Assembly: GCA_018823135.1 (NCBI GenBank)
Contig: JAHJJF010000016.1
Coordinates: forward strand, 1-64,000
DNA: 64,000 nucleotides
Direction: 5' to 3'
Origin: Pseudomonadota bacterium
GTDB lineage: Bacteria; Desulfobacterota; Desulfobulbia; Desulfobulbales; CALZHT01
Position 1 is the first letter of the stretch. Each line of letters begins with the position of its first letter. Shown here piece after piece: positions 17,495 through 26,640 of this stretch. Under the pieces are notes generated by a model. The model saw only the letters and a list, made by a program, of their open reading frames with translations, ran no database searches and was not told where the DNA came from. A program made the position numbers and the translations under genes.

Positions 17495-18235
17495 ATGGAA
17501 CATCCGATACTATTTATTTCGGTAATTTTGGAAATGGTAGGCCCTGAAAAAGTGGGTCATGTTCTCCACAATCTGACCGGTGTTGGCCTTTGGGATCCTA
17601 TCAGGGTGTTTTTGCCCCATATGACCTACACCTGGCTGGTCATGGCCTTTCTCATTCTTATTCCCAAACTGACCATGGGCAAGATGGAAATGATCCCGGG
17701 TAAGGGGCAGAATTTCTGGGAAGCGGTTATCAGCGGCATGGAAGGCTTCATGGCTGATAATATGGGAAAAGAAGGCGCAAAAATGATGTTCCCCATGCTG
17801 GCCACCTTTGCCATGTATATTCTGGTCGCCAACATGGTTGGGCTGATGCCGGGCTTCATGTCTCCCACGTCAAATCTTAATATTACTCTTGGCATGACCC
17901 TGATTGTTTTTACAACAACGCATATTCTTGGGCTCAAGTTTCATGGTGCGGGCTATGTTAAGCATTTCCTGGGTCCCATTCCGTGGCTTATTCCCCTGAT
18001 GCTGCCCATCGAATTGATCAGTCATTTCGCGCGTATTCTTTCACTGTCCATTCGACTTTTCGGGAATATCATGGCGAAAGAAACCCTGTTGGGAATTCTC
18101 TTTATGCTTGCCGGCGCTTATTTTGCACCGCTGCCGATCCTTTGTCTGGGTGTATTTGTTTCCATTGTTCAGGCTCTGGTATTTGTACTGCTTTCCATCC
18201 TGTACTTTTCTGCCTCCATGGAGCATGCACATTAA
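17495..18235 (+). CDS. atpB: F0F1 ATP synthase subunit a
   Basis: Membrane stator subunit that forms the two ion half-channels against the c-ring. At 246 residues it is of usual length. The essential Arg is Arg187 in LSLSIRLFGNIMAKE; upstream, PMLATFAMYILVANMVGLMPGF is the conserved middle helix. AAGGAACC precedes the ATG. It is in the same operon as atpZ, atpI and atpE. Confidence 0.96.
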   Translation: MEHPILFISVILEMVGPEKVGHVLHNLTGVGLWDPIRVFLPHMTYTWLVMAFLILIPKLTMGKMEMIPGKGQNFWEAVISGMEGFMADNMGKEGAKMMFPMLATFAMYILVANMVGLMPGFMSPTSNLNITLGMTLIVFTTTHILGLKFHGAGYVKHFLGPIPWLIPLMLPIELISHFARILSLSIRLFGNIMAKETLLGILFMLAGAYFAPLPILCLGVFVSIVQALVFVLLSILYFSASMEHAH

Positions 18236-18637
<402 letters not shown>

Positions 18638-18660
18638 GATTTGAAAGAAGCTTGAGATGA

Positions 18661-18681
18661 CGCAACGACGAGATCGTTGCG
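18661..18681 (+). terminator. Hairpin downstream of atpE
   Basis: A perfect 8-bp stem (CGCAACGA / TCGTTGCG) with loop CGAGA sits 23 nt after the atpE stop. It lacks a strong T run, so it may protect the 3' end of the mRNA or act as the first part of a double terminator with the next hairpin. Confidence 0.5.
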
Positions 18682-18707
18682 CTTCTTGATTACATCTTAT
18701 ATTGTTT

Positions 18708-18747
18708 AGGGCTGCAGGGTATAAACCTTGCGGCCCTTTTCTGTTTA
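18708..18747 (+). terminator. Rho-independent terminator of the atpZIBE operon
   Basis: A long GC-rich stem (AGGGCTGCAGG pairing with CCTTGCGGCCCT, 18708-18737) is followed by TTTTCTGTTT. It closes the Fo operon; no atpF, H, A, G, D or C gene follows. Confidence 0.8.
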
Positions 18748-18813
18748 GATTGGTCTTGTTGCGCAGAGCTGGCATCTTAAGGCCAACTCCAAAATTTATT
18801 ATGCGAGCAGCTT

Positions 18814-19566
18814 GTGAATACCCAATACGTAATAAATCCTACACGGGAAAAAGGCGAGCCTGTGCTTGATGGGACAGGGTTGCTGGTGGTTAATCCCTCT
18901 GAGGCAAGACTTGCCGTGGAGCATGGGTTAAGCCATGGTGGAAAGCGGCATTTTATCTTTAATAGTAATTTGGTCCAGATCCCTCTAACCGCAGATGGTG
19001 GACCATTTTTTATCGCGGGGCCGTCAGTTGGAGCGCCCATGGCGGCCATGACCCTGGAAAAATTGATGGCATTGGGTGCGCAGACCGTGGTGATTTTCGG
19101 CTGGTGCGGCTCTCTTTCGCCTGATTTAACCATAGGAGACGTCCTTCTTCCTGTCTGGGCTGAAAGCGAGGAAGGCACCTCAAAACATTATACTGAAGCT
19201 GACGCGAAGCCAGAGGCAGATTCTGAACTTAGATCCTCTTTGAAATTATGGCTTCTGCAGAAAGAAATTCATGTCACTGAAGCGCCGGTCTGGACCACCG
19301 ACGCCCCGTATCGTGAGACAAGGCATGCCGTTGAGGCTTATGCTAAAAAAGGGGTGCTGGCTGTTGATATGGAGTTTTCAGCGCTGTGCGCCGTTGCTGC
19401 AACCAGAAAAGTACGCATTGCCGCGGCTTTTGTGGTTTCAGATGAACTTTGGGGTGAAACCTGGAAGTCCGGCTTTAGAACCCGGAAATTCAAAGACCAG
19501 AGGAAATTGCTCTTGGCCTCAATTATGGATTTTTGCGCAAATTATGAAACTTTTTTCATACGATAA
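18814..19566 (+). CDS. Nucleoside phosphorylase family protein
   Basis: PNP/UDP-family phosphorylase of 250 residues. The fold's signatures are present: IAGPSVGAPMAAMTLEKLMALGAQ (about 68-91), VIFGWCGSLSPDLTIGDVLLP (about 93-113) and the substrate-binding VLAVDMEFSALCAVAATRKV (about 182-201). These resemble uridine phosphorylase and MTA/SAH nucleosidase; the substrate cannot be decided by eye. The GTG start at 18814 has only a weak ribosome site. It is followed by rimO after 46 nt. Confidence 0.75.
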   Translation: MNTQYVINPTREKGEPVLDGTGLLVVNPSEARLAVEHGLSHGGKRHFIFNSNLVQIPLTADGGPFFIAGPSVGAPMAAMTLEKLMALGAQTVVIFGWCGSLSPDLTIGDVLLPVWAESEEGTSKHYTEADAKPEADSELRSSLKLWLLQKEIHVTEAPVWTTDAPYRETRHAVEAYAKKGVLAVDMEFSALCAVAATRKVRIAAAFVVSDELWGETWKSGFRTRKFKDQRKLLLASIMDFCANYETFFIR

Positions 19567-19612
19567 ATAAACAATGTAAATAATTGAAACAGGATTAAAA
19601 GACAGTAATACA

Positions 19613-20965
19613 ATGGAAAACTCGAAAAAACTTTTTATTCTCAGCCTGGGGTGCCCCAAAAATCTCGTGGACTCCGAAGTAATGCTTGGCAGGCTTCAGG
19701 TGGCCGGGTATTCAGTGTGTCAAACCCCTGAGGAGGCAGACCTTCTGTTGGTTAATACCTGTGGTTTTATCCAGTCTGCGGTGGAAGAGGGTATTGACGA
19801 AATTCTCTCCCTGGTCCGCATAAAAGAACAATATCCTCCAAAGCTGCTTGTGGTAACCGGGTGCCTGGTCCAGCGATATGGGTTGAAGCTTCAACAAGAG
19901 TTGCCCGAAGTGGATTATTTTTTAGGAACAGAAGGTTTTGATGAAATAGTTGCCAGGATTGGCGACCTTAAGCCTGGAGTTCGCCAGTCACAGATAATCT
20001 TACCTCCTTCGACATTTATAATGAAGGATACCACCCCGAGACTTATCTCCACCCCCAGGCATAGAGCATATTTGAAAATTACCGAAGGGTGCGCAAACCG
20101 CTGTTCGTTCTGTATGATTCCTTCTATAAGAGGGCGACTCAGAAGTCGAACTACAGGTGATTTGATTAAAGAAGCAAAAAGGCTTGATGAGGCGGGTGTT
20201 AAGGAGTTAACCCTTATCGGTCAGGATCTCACTTCATACGGACTCGACCTGGGCCCAAAAGAGGCGAGTCTGCCGGGACTGTTGAAAAAACTCGTTGATG
20301 AAACGGCTGTCCCTTGGATCAGGCTCCTATACCTTTTTCCAACCAGAGTTGACGAAACATTGCTCGATTTAATTGCAGACCAACCAAGACTTGTACCGTA
20401 TCTTGATATTCCATTGCAGCACGTGAGCCCGAAGATTTTAAGGGCAATGAATCGCCCCAGCGACCGAATACTGATTGATCTGCTGATGAAAAAAATTCGT
20501 GACAGGCTTGATCCTGTGGCCATTCGCACCACATTCATGGTTGGTTTTCCTGGAGAGACCGAAGAGGATGTTCGTCAACTGGAGGATTTTATTCGATCAC
20601 ACCGGTTGAACCATGTAGGTATTTTCACTTATTCCAACGAAGAGGGCTGTGCCGCGGAAAACATGCCGGATCAGATCAATGAAGATGTTAAGGAAGAAAG
20701 AAGAAGTCGCCTCATGGAATTACAGGCAGAAGTATCTCTTGAACAAAACTTGAAGCAGGTCGGCAAGAAGATGCGCGTCCTGGTTGAAGGGGAGAGTCGT
20801 GAAACAGATTTGCTGCTTGAAGGGCGAACAATGTTTCAGGCGCCGGAGATTGACGGCTGCGTTTATATAAACGACGGGGTGTGCAATCCTGGTGATTTTG
20901 TCGATGTTCAAATCACAGAAGCACACGCTTATGATCTTGTTGGAAGTATTGCTGAAACTGAATAG
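19613..20965 (+). CDS. rimO: Ribosomal protein S12 methylthiotransferase RimO
   Basis: Radical-SAM methylthiotransferase that modifies Asp88/89 of ribosomal protein S12. The N-terminal UPF0004 domain supplies three cluster cysteines (Cys14 in SLGCPKN, Cys50 in NTCGF, and TGCLVQRY near 84). The radical-SAM motif CANRCSFC is near 160, and a C-terminal TRAM domain binds S12. SLGCPKNLVDSE and IPSIRGRLRSR separate RimO from the related tRNA enzyme MiaB. Length 450. Confidence 0.95.
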   Translation: MENSKKLFILSLGCPKNLVDSEVMLGRLQVAGYSVCQTPEEADLLLVNTCGFIQSAVEEGIDEILSLVRIKEQYPPKLLVVTGCLVQRYGLKLQQELPEVDYFLGTEGFDEIVARIGDLKPGVRQSQIILPPSTFIMKDTTPRLISTPRHRAYLKITEGCANRCSFCMIPSIRGRLRSRTTGDLIKEAKRLDEAGVKELTLIGQDLTSYGLDLGPKEASLPGLLKKLVDETAVPWIRLLYLFPTRVDETLLDLIADQPRLVPYLDIPLQHVSPKILRAMNRPSDRILIDLLMKKIRDRLDPVAIRTTFMVGFPGETEEDVRQLEDFIRSHRLNHVGIFTYSNEEGCAAENMPDQINEDVKEERRSRLMELQAEVSLEQNLKQVGKKMRVLVEGESRETDLLLEGRTMFQAPEIDGCVYINDGVCNPGDFVDVQITEAHAYDLVGSIAETE

Positions 20966-20988
20966 GAGAAAAGAGAATAAATTTAGTA

Positions 20989-21270
20989 CTAATCAGCAAT
21001 GTTAACGCGTTCCTTCAGTTCTTTTCCTACTTTGAAAAAAGGAAGTTTCTTGGGAGGAACTTGAATTTTTTCTCCGGTTTTTGGATTCCGACCAAAATAT
21101 GATTCGTATATCTTGATCATAAAGCTGCCAAAGCCGCGAATTTCTATGTTATCACCGGCTGCCAGGGAATCAACCATGGAGTCTAAGATCGTGTTGGTAA
21201 CAATGCTTGCTTCACGAAGCGGCATATTTGTTTCCTGAGCAATGGCTTCGATTAATTCAGATTTATTCAT
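20989..21270 (-). CDS. HU/IHF family DNA-bending protein
   Basis: A 93-residue nucleoid protein. MNKSELIEAIAQE is the dimerisation helix start, and IEIRGFGSFMI...YFGRNPKTGEKIQVPPKKLPFFKVGKELKERV carries the beta-arm with the Pro that intercalates into DNA. GRNPKTG and PFFK look more like IHF than canonical HU, but the subtype is uncertain. ATG 21270 follows GGGAG; the longer upstream reading is an AT-rich leader. It is convergent with rimO. Confidence 0.92.
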   Translation of the reverse strand: MNKSELIEAIAQETNMPLREASIVTNTILDSMVDSLAAGDNIEIRGFGSFMIKIYESYFGRNPKTGEKIQVPPKKLPFFKVGKELKERVNIAD

Positions 21271-21395
21271 CTTTTTTCTCCCAATAAAAAAAGTATGCAA
21301 ATGCGGCACAAAATAAAAAAAAAGCAAAAACTTATTGAATACAAGTAGATATGATATCTTAAACCAGTAACTAGTCGAATGTAAAGAATATTTTT

Positions 21396-22106
21396 TTAAG
21401 AAAAGATTTTTTCCAAATCTTTTTTCTCAAGAAAGCGATATTTTCCCGAGGGCAGTTTTCCAAGTTTCAGTTTTCCATAAGCGATTCTTTTCAGATCAAT
21501 AACCTTATGGCCTACGGCCTCAAACATCATCCTGATCTGGCGTTTACGGCCTTCATGTATGCATATTTCAAAGGATGTCGAGAGCTTTCTCGATTTAATT
21601 TTTGTTATTTTTGCCGGCGCAGTTTTTTTCCCCTCGATTTCAATTCCACTGACCAGTTGATCTAATTTTTGGCGGGCGGGATGGCCAAAAACGGTGGCTA
21701 TATACGTTTTTTTTATTTTTTTACTCGGATGGAGGATTTGATTGGAGAAATCTCCGTCGTTTGTAAGAATAAGAGCGCCTTCCGTATCAAGGTCGAGACG
21801 GCCTACAGGGTAAACTCTGGTGCTGATATCTGCTAAGAGGGAGGTGATAATGGGACGATTTTGTGGATCGTGCAGGGTTGTCAAATAGCCGCGAGGCTTG
21901 TTGAGCAGGATATAGATTTTTTCTTGTTCATCGACCAAGGGAGAACCCTCAAATTCGATGCGTTGTTTTTGGGGATCTGCTTTAAAGCCCAGTTCGGTAA
22001 TCACTTTGCCGTCAACCGAGACTTTGCCGCTCAGAATTAATTCTTCGGCTTTTCGGCGGGATGCGATTCCGGCATTGGCCAGAATTTTCTGTAACCGTTC
22101 TTTCAT
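21396..22106 (-). CDS. rluB: RsuA/RluB-family pseudouridine synthase
   Basis: Converts uridine to pseudouridine in rRNA. An N-terminal S4 RNA-binding domain (RLQKILANAGIASRRKAEELI) precedes the catalytic domain with the nucleophilic Asp in VYPVGRLDLDTEGALILTNDGDF (about 92-114). HEGRKRQIRMMFEAVGH and LKRIAYGKLKLGKLPSGKYR are further family blocks. At 236 residues it is RluB-like; the exact target (23S U2605 in E. coli) is inferred. Confidence 0.9.
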   Translation of the reverse strand: MKERLQKILANAGIASRRKAEELILSGKVSVDGKVITELGFKADPQKQRIEFEGSPLVDEQEKIYILLNKPRGYLTTLHDPQNRPIITSLLADISTRVYPVGRLDLDTEGALILTNDGDFSNQILHPSKKIKKTYIATVFGHPARQKLDQLVSGIEIEGKKTAPAKITKIKSRKLSTSFEICIHEGRKRQIRMMFEAVGHKVIDLKRIAYGKLKLGKLPSGKYRFLEKKDLEKIFS

Positions 22107-22148
22107 GAAAAAGCGGTGGCGTTATAATTTATTAAAGGGTTTGACTGA

Positions 22149-22586
22149 TTAATGTCCGGCCAGGTAATCACCGCGACGGTATTTAGCGGTTTCAAGATAA
22201 GCCACTGCTGCAACCCGGTCAAGAAGTTTGGCTAGCGGGTCGTCTTCTGGAAGTTGTCCTTTTACCGCGATAAGCGCGGAGGTTTCTTCTTCAATCGCTG
22301 TTATGAATGGCTCGAGCGCCGAGGTTGAGTTTTTGAGATTTTTTAATGCAGAGCAGTATGAGTCCAGATTTTTGAGAGTGGATTCAGTGACTGTAAGGCC
22401 TTCGATTCGCAAACTTGGCGGCACTGCCAGCGGTCGGACAACATGCGCTGGCCCTGTTGTATTCTTGGTTTCACTTATCGTCTGGAGCTGATTTTCCAGG
22501 AGTTTCTGGAAATCAGTGGTGCCGTCTGCTCGATTAAATTTAATGCCGCTTGCCTGTTTGCCCGGCAGAAGTTCGTTTATTTTCAT
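22149..22586 (-). CDS. Hypothetical protein, possibly motility-linked
   Basis: A 145-residue soluble protein I do not recognise. It is probably largely helical after residue 65 and has no signal peptide or membrane segment. GGAGA precedes the ATG. A sequence resembling a sigma-28 (FliA) promoter lies upstream, which would suggest co-regulation with flagellar genes, but no flagellar gene is in the window. It lies 42 nt upstream of rluB on the same strand. Confidence 0.7.
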   Translation of the reverse strand: MKINELLPGKQASGIKFNRADGTTDFQKLLENQLQTISETKNTTGPAHVVRPLAVPPSLRIEGLTVTESTLKNLDSYCSALKNLKNSTSALEPFITAIEEETSALIAVKGQLPEDDPLAKLLDRVAAVAYLETAKYRRGDYLAGH

Positions 22587-22630
22587 GGTATCTCCAAAAT
22601 ATTCGTATAATAAAACAGTGCTATCCTATC

Positions 22631-22658
22631 CTTTCGGCAGACAAGGCGTCAAGCTTAA
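22631..22658 (-). promoter_or_regulatory. Possible sigma-28 type promoter
   Basis: On the minus strand, TTAAGCTT (22658-22651) and GCCGAAAG (22638-22631) are separated by 12 nt. The flagellar sigma-28 consensus is TAAAGTTT, 11 nt, GCCGATAA, so 6 of 8 and 6 of 8 bases match with spacing off by one. It points at the gene ending at 22149. The match is by eye and modest. Confidence 0.3.
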
Positions 22659-22887
22659 ACAGTTTCTATCATAATGATACCAAGAAGCAAATTTTATTTC
22701 GCAGTGCTCTCAAGCATAAACTGTCATATTGATTGCGGCGAAGGGAATTTCGCATACTCAAGTATGGGGAAACACTCTGCAGGTAGCGAAAATCTTCCGG
22801 CTGACCGTGAGCAAAACTTTCAACTCAAACCAAAACGTCATTTTTTCAATACACTATCTGCATTGAAATGGTCATGAGAAAAGAGAA
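22659..22887. other. Intergenic stretch with nothing recognised
   Basis: Together with the promoter candidate, about 300 bases separate the 145-residue hypothetical gene from ubiD. I see no gene, hairpin terminator or known RNA motif. Confidence 0.4.
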
Positions 22888-24666
22888 CTATCGCCATTTT
22901 TGAGGGAGAAGTGAAGTCATTTTATCATCCACCAGTTTTTTTGTCGCCGGATCAACTTTAAGTATATGTGGATACCAGGGTTTCATTCTGCAGTCGATAA
23001 CAATGGGCGCGGAAAGACCGATATGAAATCGTTTCGTGGTGGTTTCCTTTGTGTAAATATCAGCTGCGGGTTCGAAACGTGTAAAAAAAGTCCAGAGAAA
23101 CTCCTGCAGTGAAACCGTTGTTTTGGCGGTGTTGTCCACCAGAAGAACCACCTGCCAGTCGGAAAACGCCCCTGAATCAGCAAGAATCTGCGGTAATTGC
23201 CGGTTGGAAGCATATGGTTCCCCTTGAACGACCAAAGTGCCGGGAAGGTAAGCTTCGGGATTTGAGCACTCTAGAGGAAGGTTGCCATTGAATGTTTTTG
23301 GTAGAACGTTTCGCGGCTCTTTGCCGAGGCCCAGGAGCATGGCCTTGGAACCCTTATTTACCGAAGGACCGGTATAATCAAGTGTATCCTGGGAAACATC
23401 GGCAAAGATAAAAAGGTCCTGCTGCCAGTTCACCCGTTCCAAAACATACAACCAGAGGCGTTTAAAATCGGTAACATCAATATTGCCGTCTGTGATAATC
23501 AGAAATTTGGTGAGCGACAGCTGACCCTCGCCCAGGATACGAAGCCCTGCGGCAAAAGCTTCCCTGGGGTAGCGATTTTTGACGCGGGCTGCGGCAAGAC
23601 AGTGAAAGCCTGTTTCGCCGAAGGTTTTCAGCTGTTCGACACCGTTCATGACCAGGGGAAAAAGCGGCGATAACAGGTCCTGAAGAAAATCACCGATATA
23701 AAAGTCTTCCTGCCGAGGTCTGCCTACAACCGTTGCCGGATAAATCGCATCCCGTCGGTGGTAGAGATGATGCACTTGAAAGACCGGATAGTCATGGGTC
23801 AGGGAATTATAGCCGTAATGGTCCCCGAATGGTCCTTCCGGGCGGCGTTTATGGGGCGGGACAATACCTTTAGCGGCAAATTCGACATGGGCAACCAATT
23901 GGTGGCCGCCCAAGGGGTCCTGGATCAGATCAAGTTTGTCGCCGAGAAGCAGGGAAGCCAGCATCAGTTCGGGGATGTTTTCAGGAAGCGGGGCGATAGC
24001 CGCCATCATTAAAGCCGGCGGGCCGCCGATAAACAAGGTCATGGGCAGGTTTTCATTTCTTTTCTCGGCCTCATGATAATGATAGCCGCCGCCCTTGTGG
24101 ATTTGCCAATGGATGCCTGTTGTGGCATCGTCATAGCGCTGGATGCGGTACATGCCTAAATTATGTCCCCGGCCGGCGGGATGTTCCGTATAAACCAGGG
24201 GCAGGGTGACAAAGGCGCCGCCGTCCGTATCCCACGAGGTCAGCAAGGGAAGCTCGGAGAGTTTCGGAGGAAGCTGACATTCTTCAAGTATCGGCGCCTT
24301 ATTGATCCTGCGGGTGCCGACCTTCATTGCTTGACCGAACATGCCCTTCATGGACCAGAGTTTGCCGAGAGTCGGCGGCATCAGTGTTTCGGCGGCACGA
24401 ACAAGGTCTTTGACGAACTGCTGCGGACGAGTTCCAAAGGCAAGCTCCAGGCGACGATGCGAGCCGAACAGGTTGGTGACAACCGGAAAACGACTGCCTT
24501 TTACGGACGAAAAAAACAGGGCTGGACCGTTTTGAGCAATGACCCGGCGGTGAATTTCAGCGATTTCAAGATTCGGGTCAACCGGAGTATCAATTTCGAT
24601 GAGTTCAGATTCTTTTTTCAGAATATCAATAAATGCTCTCAAATCACGGACAACTGTGCTTTTCAA
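22888..24666 (-). CDS. ubiD: UbiD-family decarboxylase
   Basis: Prenylated-FMN dependent decarboxylase of 592 residues, longer than E. coli UbiD (about 497) and typical of the menaquinone/aromatic-acid branch in anaerobes. Prenyl-FMN and metal-binding blocks include MYRIQRYDDATTGIHWQIHKGGGYH (about 172-196) and EFAAKGIVPPHKRRPEGPFGDHYGY (about 263-287) with the catalytic Glu. RPRQEDFYIGD is near 322. Substrate is not decidable here; a role in menaquinone synthesis is plausible for an anaerobe. No ubiX flavin prenyltransferase is nearby. Confidence 0.9.
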   Translation of the reverse strand: MKSTVVRDLRAFIDILKKESELIEIDTPVDPNLEIAEIHRRVIAQNGPALFFSSVKGSRFPVVTNLFGSHRRLELAFGTRPQQFVKDLVRAAETLMPPTLGKLWSMKGMFGQAMKVGTRRINKAPILEECQLPPKLSELPLLTSWDTDGGAFVTLPLVYTEHPAGRGHNLGMYRIQRYDDATTGIHWQIHKGGGYHYHEAEKRNENLPMTLFIGGPPALMMAAIAPLPENIPELMLASLLLGDKLDLIQDPLGGHQLVAHVEFAAKGIVPPHKRRPEGPFGDHYGYNSLTHDYPVFQVHHLYHRRDAIYPATVVGRPRQEDFYIGDFLQDLLSPLFPLVMNGVEQLKTFGETGFHCLAAARVKNRYPREAFAAGLRILGEGQLSLTKFLIITDGNIDVTDFKRLWLYVLERVNWQQDLFIFADVSQDTLDYTGPSVNKGSKAMLLGLGKEPRNVLPKTFNGNLPLECSNPEAYLPGTLVVQGEPYASNRQLPQILADSGAFSDWQVVLLVDNTAKTTVSLQEFLWTFFTRFEPAADIYTKETTTKRFHIGLSAPIVIDCRMKPWYPHILKVDPATKKLVDDKMTSLLPQKWR

Positions 24667-24810
24667 GGGGAAGTCTCCTTTACAGAAAGTGACAAGTATT
24701 GAGTAAACGGTGATGAGTTGTTTTTCACCACAAGGTGAACTTGGGCCCAGGGAAAAATTTTTTAATATTATACAGGTGCTTCTGTTTTTTTCTGAAGTGA
24801 ATAATCTTTT

Positions 24811-25062
24811 TTACAGATCGGCAAGAAAGAGAGAGTGATACTCTTTTTCGCTGAGATGTTTTTGCATAAGACCGGTAAGGTTGTCAACGAGCGATACTAT
24901 TTCGTGGTCCGAAAGTCTGGGGATAATCGCTTGTAACAATGGCAGAGCGGAAAATCTGTTGAGAAATGCATAAAGCGATTGCTCATCATCTTTTCTGTTC
25001 AGTCCGAAACAGATGTTTTCAACCGGCATATTCTTGGCGGCAAAGAGATTTTTTTTATCCAT
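24811..25062 (-). CDS. Small hypothetical cytoplasmic protein
   Basis: An 83-residue acidic-to-neutral helical protein, unrecognised, with no signal peptide or membrane span. Start is uncertain: ATG 25062 is used, but TTG at 25068 has better spacing from AGGA and would add two residues. It lies in a quiet region between ubiD and a divergent PilZ gene. Confidence 0.55.
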   Translation of the reverse strand: MDKKNLFAAKNMPVENICFGLNRKDDEQSLYAFLNRFSALPLLQAIIPRLSDHEIVSLVDNLTGLMQKHLSEKEYHSLFLADL

Positions 25063-25232
25063 AATCAATAATAGTTCCTGGAGTTCCAGCAGTTAATAAA
25101 TGACAAGCCATCAAGTGCGGATGTATATTGTAAAAAATGGTGAATTTTACATTGCTTCTCTTGAGGGCAACAATTAAAAAGATAAAGTGAAAATTTAAAA
25201 AGCTGGAAACAGACGATCAGGATAGCCGATTA

Positions 25233-25982
25233 ATGTTTTTTAAAAAAACAAAAAAAGACAAGCCACAGGGAAAATCGGAGTGGATTCCCGTTAAAGCGGG
25301 GTTTGAAAAAACCCGCTCAGAAGCAATTATCAGTCAATCTCTTGACCGGCTTATGCTTAACAGGGTGTTTATTACCGTGATCAGCAAGGAATATCAATCA
25401 GGGAGTACTGTGCTGGTGGGCTGCAATGAACACCAGCTTCTTATTGACAGGCCTCCGGATTGGCCTGAAACCGCAACTGGAAAACACTTTCAAATTGTTT
25501 TTAAGGACACGCGGTTTTTATGGAATCACTTTAATATACAGTTTGAATCGGCAACAAGCGATACACTGTATTTTGAGTTTCCCAAGACCTTGTTCCGCCT
25601 CCAGCGGCGAACCAATTACCGGGTGCCGGCCCCGATCGGCAGCAAGGTTTCGTTTGTGTTTGATGCATCCAAAAAGATGGATGCAGTGGTTTTGGATTTA
25701 AGCGTTACCGGGCTTTTCGTGAGTTTGTCCGGAAGAGAGGCGATACAGAAGGGAACAGAAATTACAGATATTTCGGTAACGCTATGCTGTCCAGGGGAAG
25801 GAAATCAAAAATTCAGATATACTGTTGGGCGGGCCAGGGTTGTTCGATCATTCTATAACGAAAATTTACGGGCCCACTGTCTTGGGCTTCGGTTGGATAT
25901 TGAGAACAAGGACAAAGAAGATCTGTTGAAATTCATCCGCCGCCAAGAGCTCAGCCTGCTCCGAAAAAGCCTGCCACGCTAG
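25233..25982 (+). CDS. PilZ-domain protein (YcgR-like c-di-GMP effector)
   Basis: A 249-residue protein with an N-terminal YcgR-like beta domain (about 30-115) and a C-terminal PilZ domain. Both c-di-GMP contacts are visible: RLQRRTNYRVP (RxxxR, near 122) and VLDLSVTGLFVSL (DxSxxG, near 152). In YcgR such proteins slow the flagellar motor when c-di-GMP is high. The binding residues are seen; the motility role is inferred. The gene stands alone. Confidence 0.85.
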   Translation: MFFKKTKKDKPQGKSEWIPVKAGFEKTRSEAIISQSLDRLMLNRVFITVISKEYQSGSTVLVGCNEHQLLIDRPPDWPETATGKHFQIVFKDTRFLWNHFNIQFESATSDTLYFEFPKTLFRLQRRTNYRVPAPIGSKVSFVFDASKKMDAVVLDLSVTGLFVSLSGREAIQKGTEITDISVTLCCPGEGNQKFRYTVGRARVVRSFYNENLRAHCLGLRLDIENKDKEDLLKFIRRQELSLLRKSLPR

Positions 25983-26049
25983 TCTGGATTTTTTACGAGT
26001 GAAACCGGCGTTTCGCGTAGTACAAGAAATAAACGGCTGATCTGTTGAT

Positions 26050-26445
26050 CTAACGAATCTGCCAGAGAACTTTTCTGGTTCTCGGGCCATCAAATTCGCA
26101 GAAGAAAATTTTCTGCCAGGTGCCTAGTTGCAGTTTTCCGTTGTTCACAAAGATGGTTACAGAGCTGCCGATCAATGACGTCATCACATGCGCCGGAGAG
26201 TTTCCCTCCATGTGCCGGTATGGATAATCCAGCGGAACAATTTTTTTCAGGGCGCCAAGGATATCAGACTGAACAGCTGGGTCCGCGCCTTCGTTAATGG
26301 TTAAACCCGCAGTGGTATGAGGATTATACACAATGCAGATACCGTCTTCTATGCCGGAGGACTGGAGTTCCTGTTGAATTTTACCGGTTATGTCAACAAG
26401 CTCCATTTGTGACGAGGTCTTGATTTGTATGGTTCCTTTATTCAT
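26050..26445 (-). CDS. YjbQ family protein (UPF0047)
   Basis: A 131-residue protein of the YjbQ/UPF0047 family: VDITGKIQQEL, GICIVYNPHTTAGLTINEG, and YRHMEGNSPAHVMTSLIGSSV with the conserved His residues, then GTWQKIFFCEFDGPRTRKV at the C-terminus. The family has weak thiamine-phosphate synthase activity in vitro and an unclear cellular role. An association with thiC at 5 kb is not implied by position. Confidence 0.88.
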   Translation of the reverse strand: MNKGTIQIKTSSQMELVDITGKIQQELQSSGIEDGICIVYNPHTTAGLTINEGADPAVQSDILGALKKIVPLDYPYRHMEGNSPAHVMTSLIGSSVTIFVNNGKLQLGTWQKIFFCEFDGPRTRKVLWQIR

Positions 26446-26640
26446 GATCTGTTTCCTGTGGTTGATCGTTTCTCATTTTGGTTTTCATAATATGAATATA
26501 ATAGAAAGGTTTAACCTGTCAAAGTGAAAGAGGGATGACGTCTGGAAATAGTTTGTTTAATTATTTCTTGTGGTTATGGCGAGACAGGCAGCTGGTGCCC
26601 GTTTTATCCTTAAAACTGAAAGCAAATCCCGGAGGTGGTT

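Noticed and set aside
25981-26049. Second copy of the MITE terminus (TTTTTACGA)
   Set aside because: Only nine bases match and no inverted partner or duplication is nearby.
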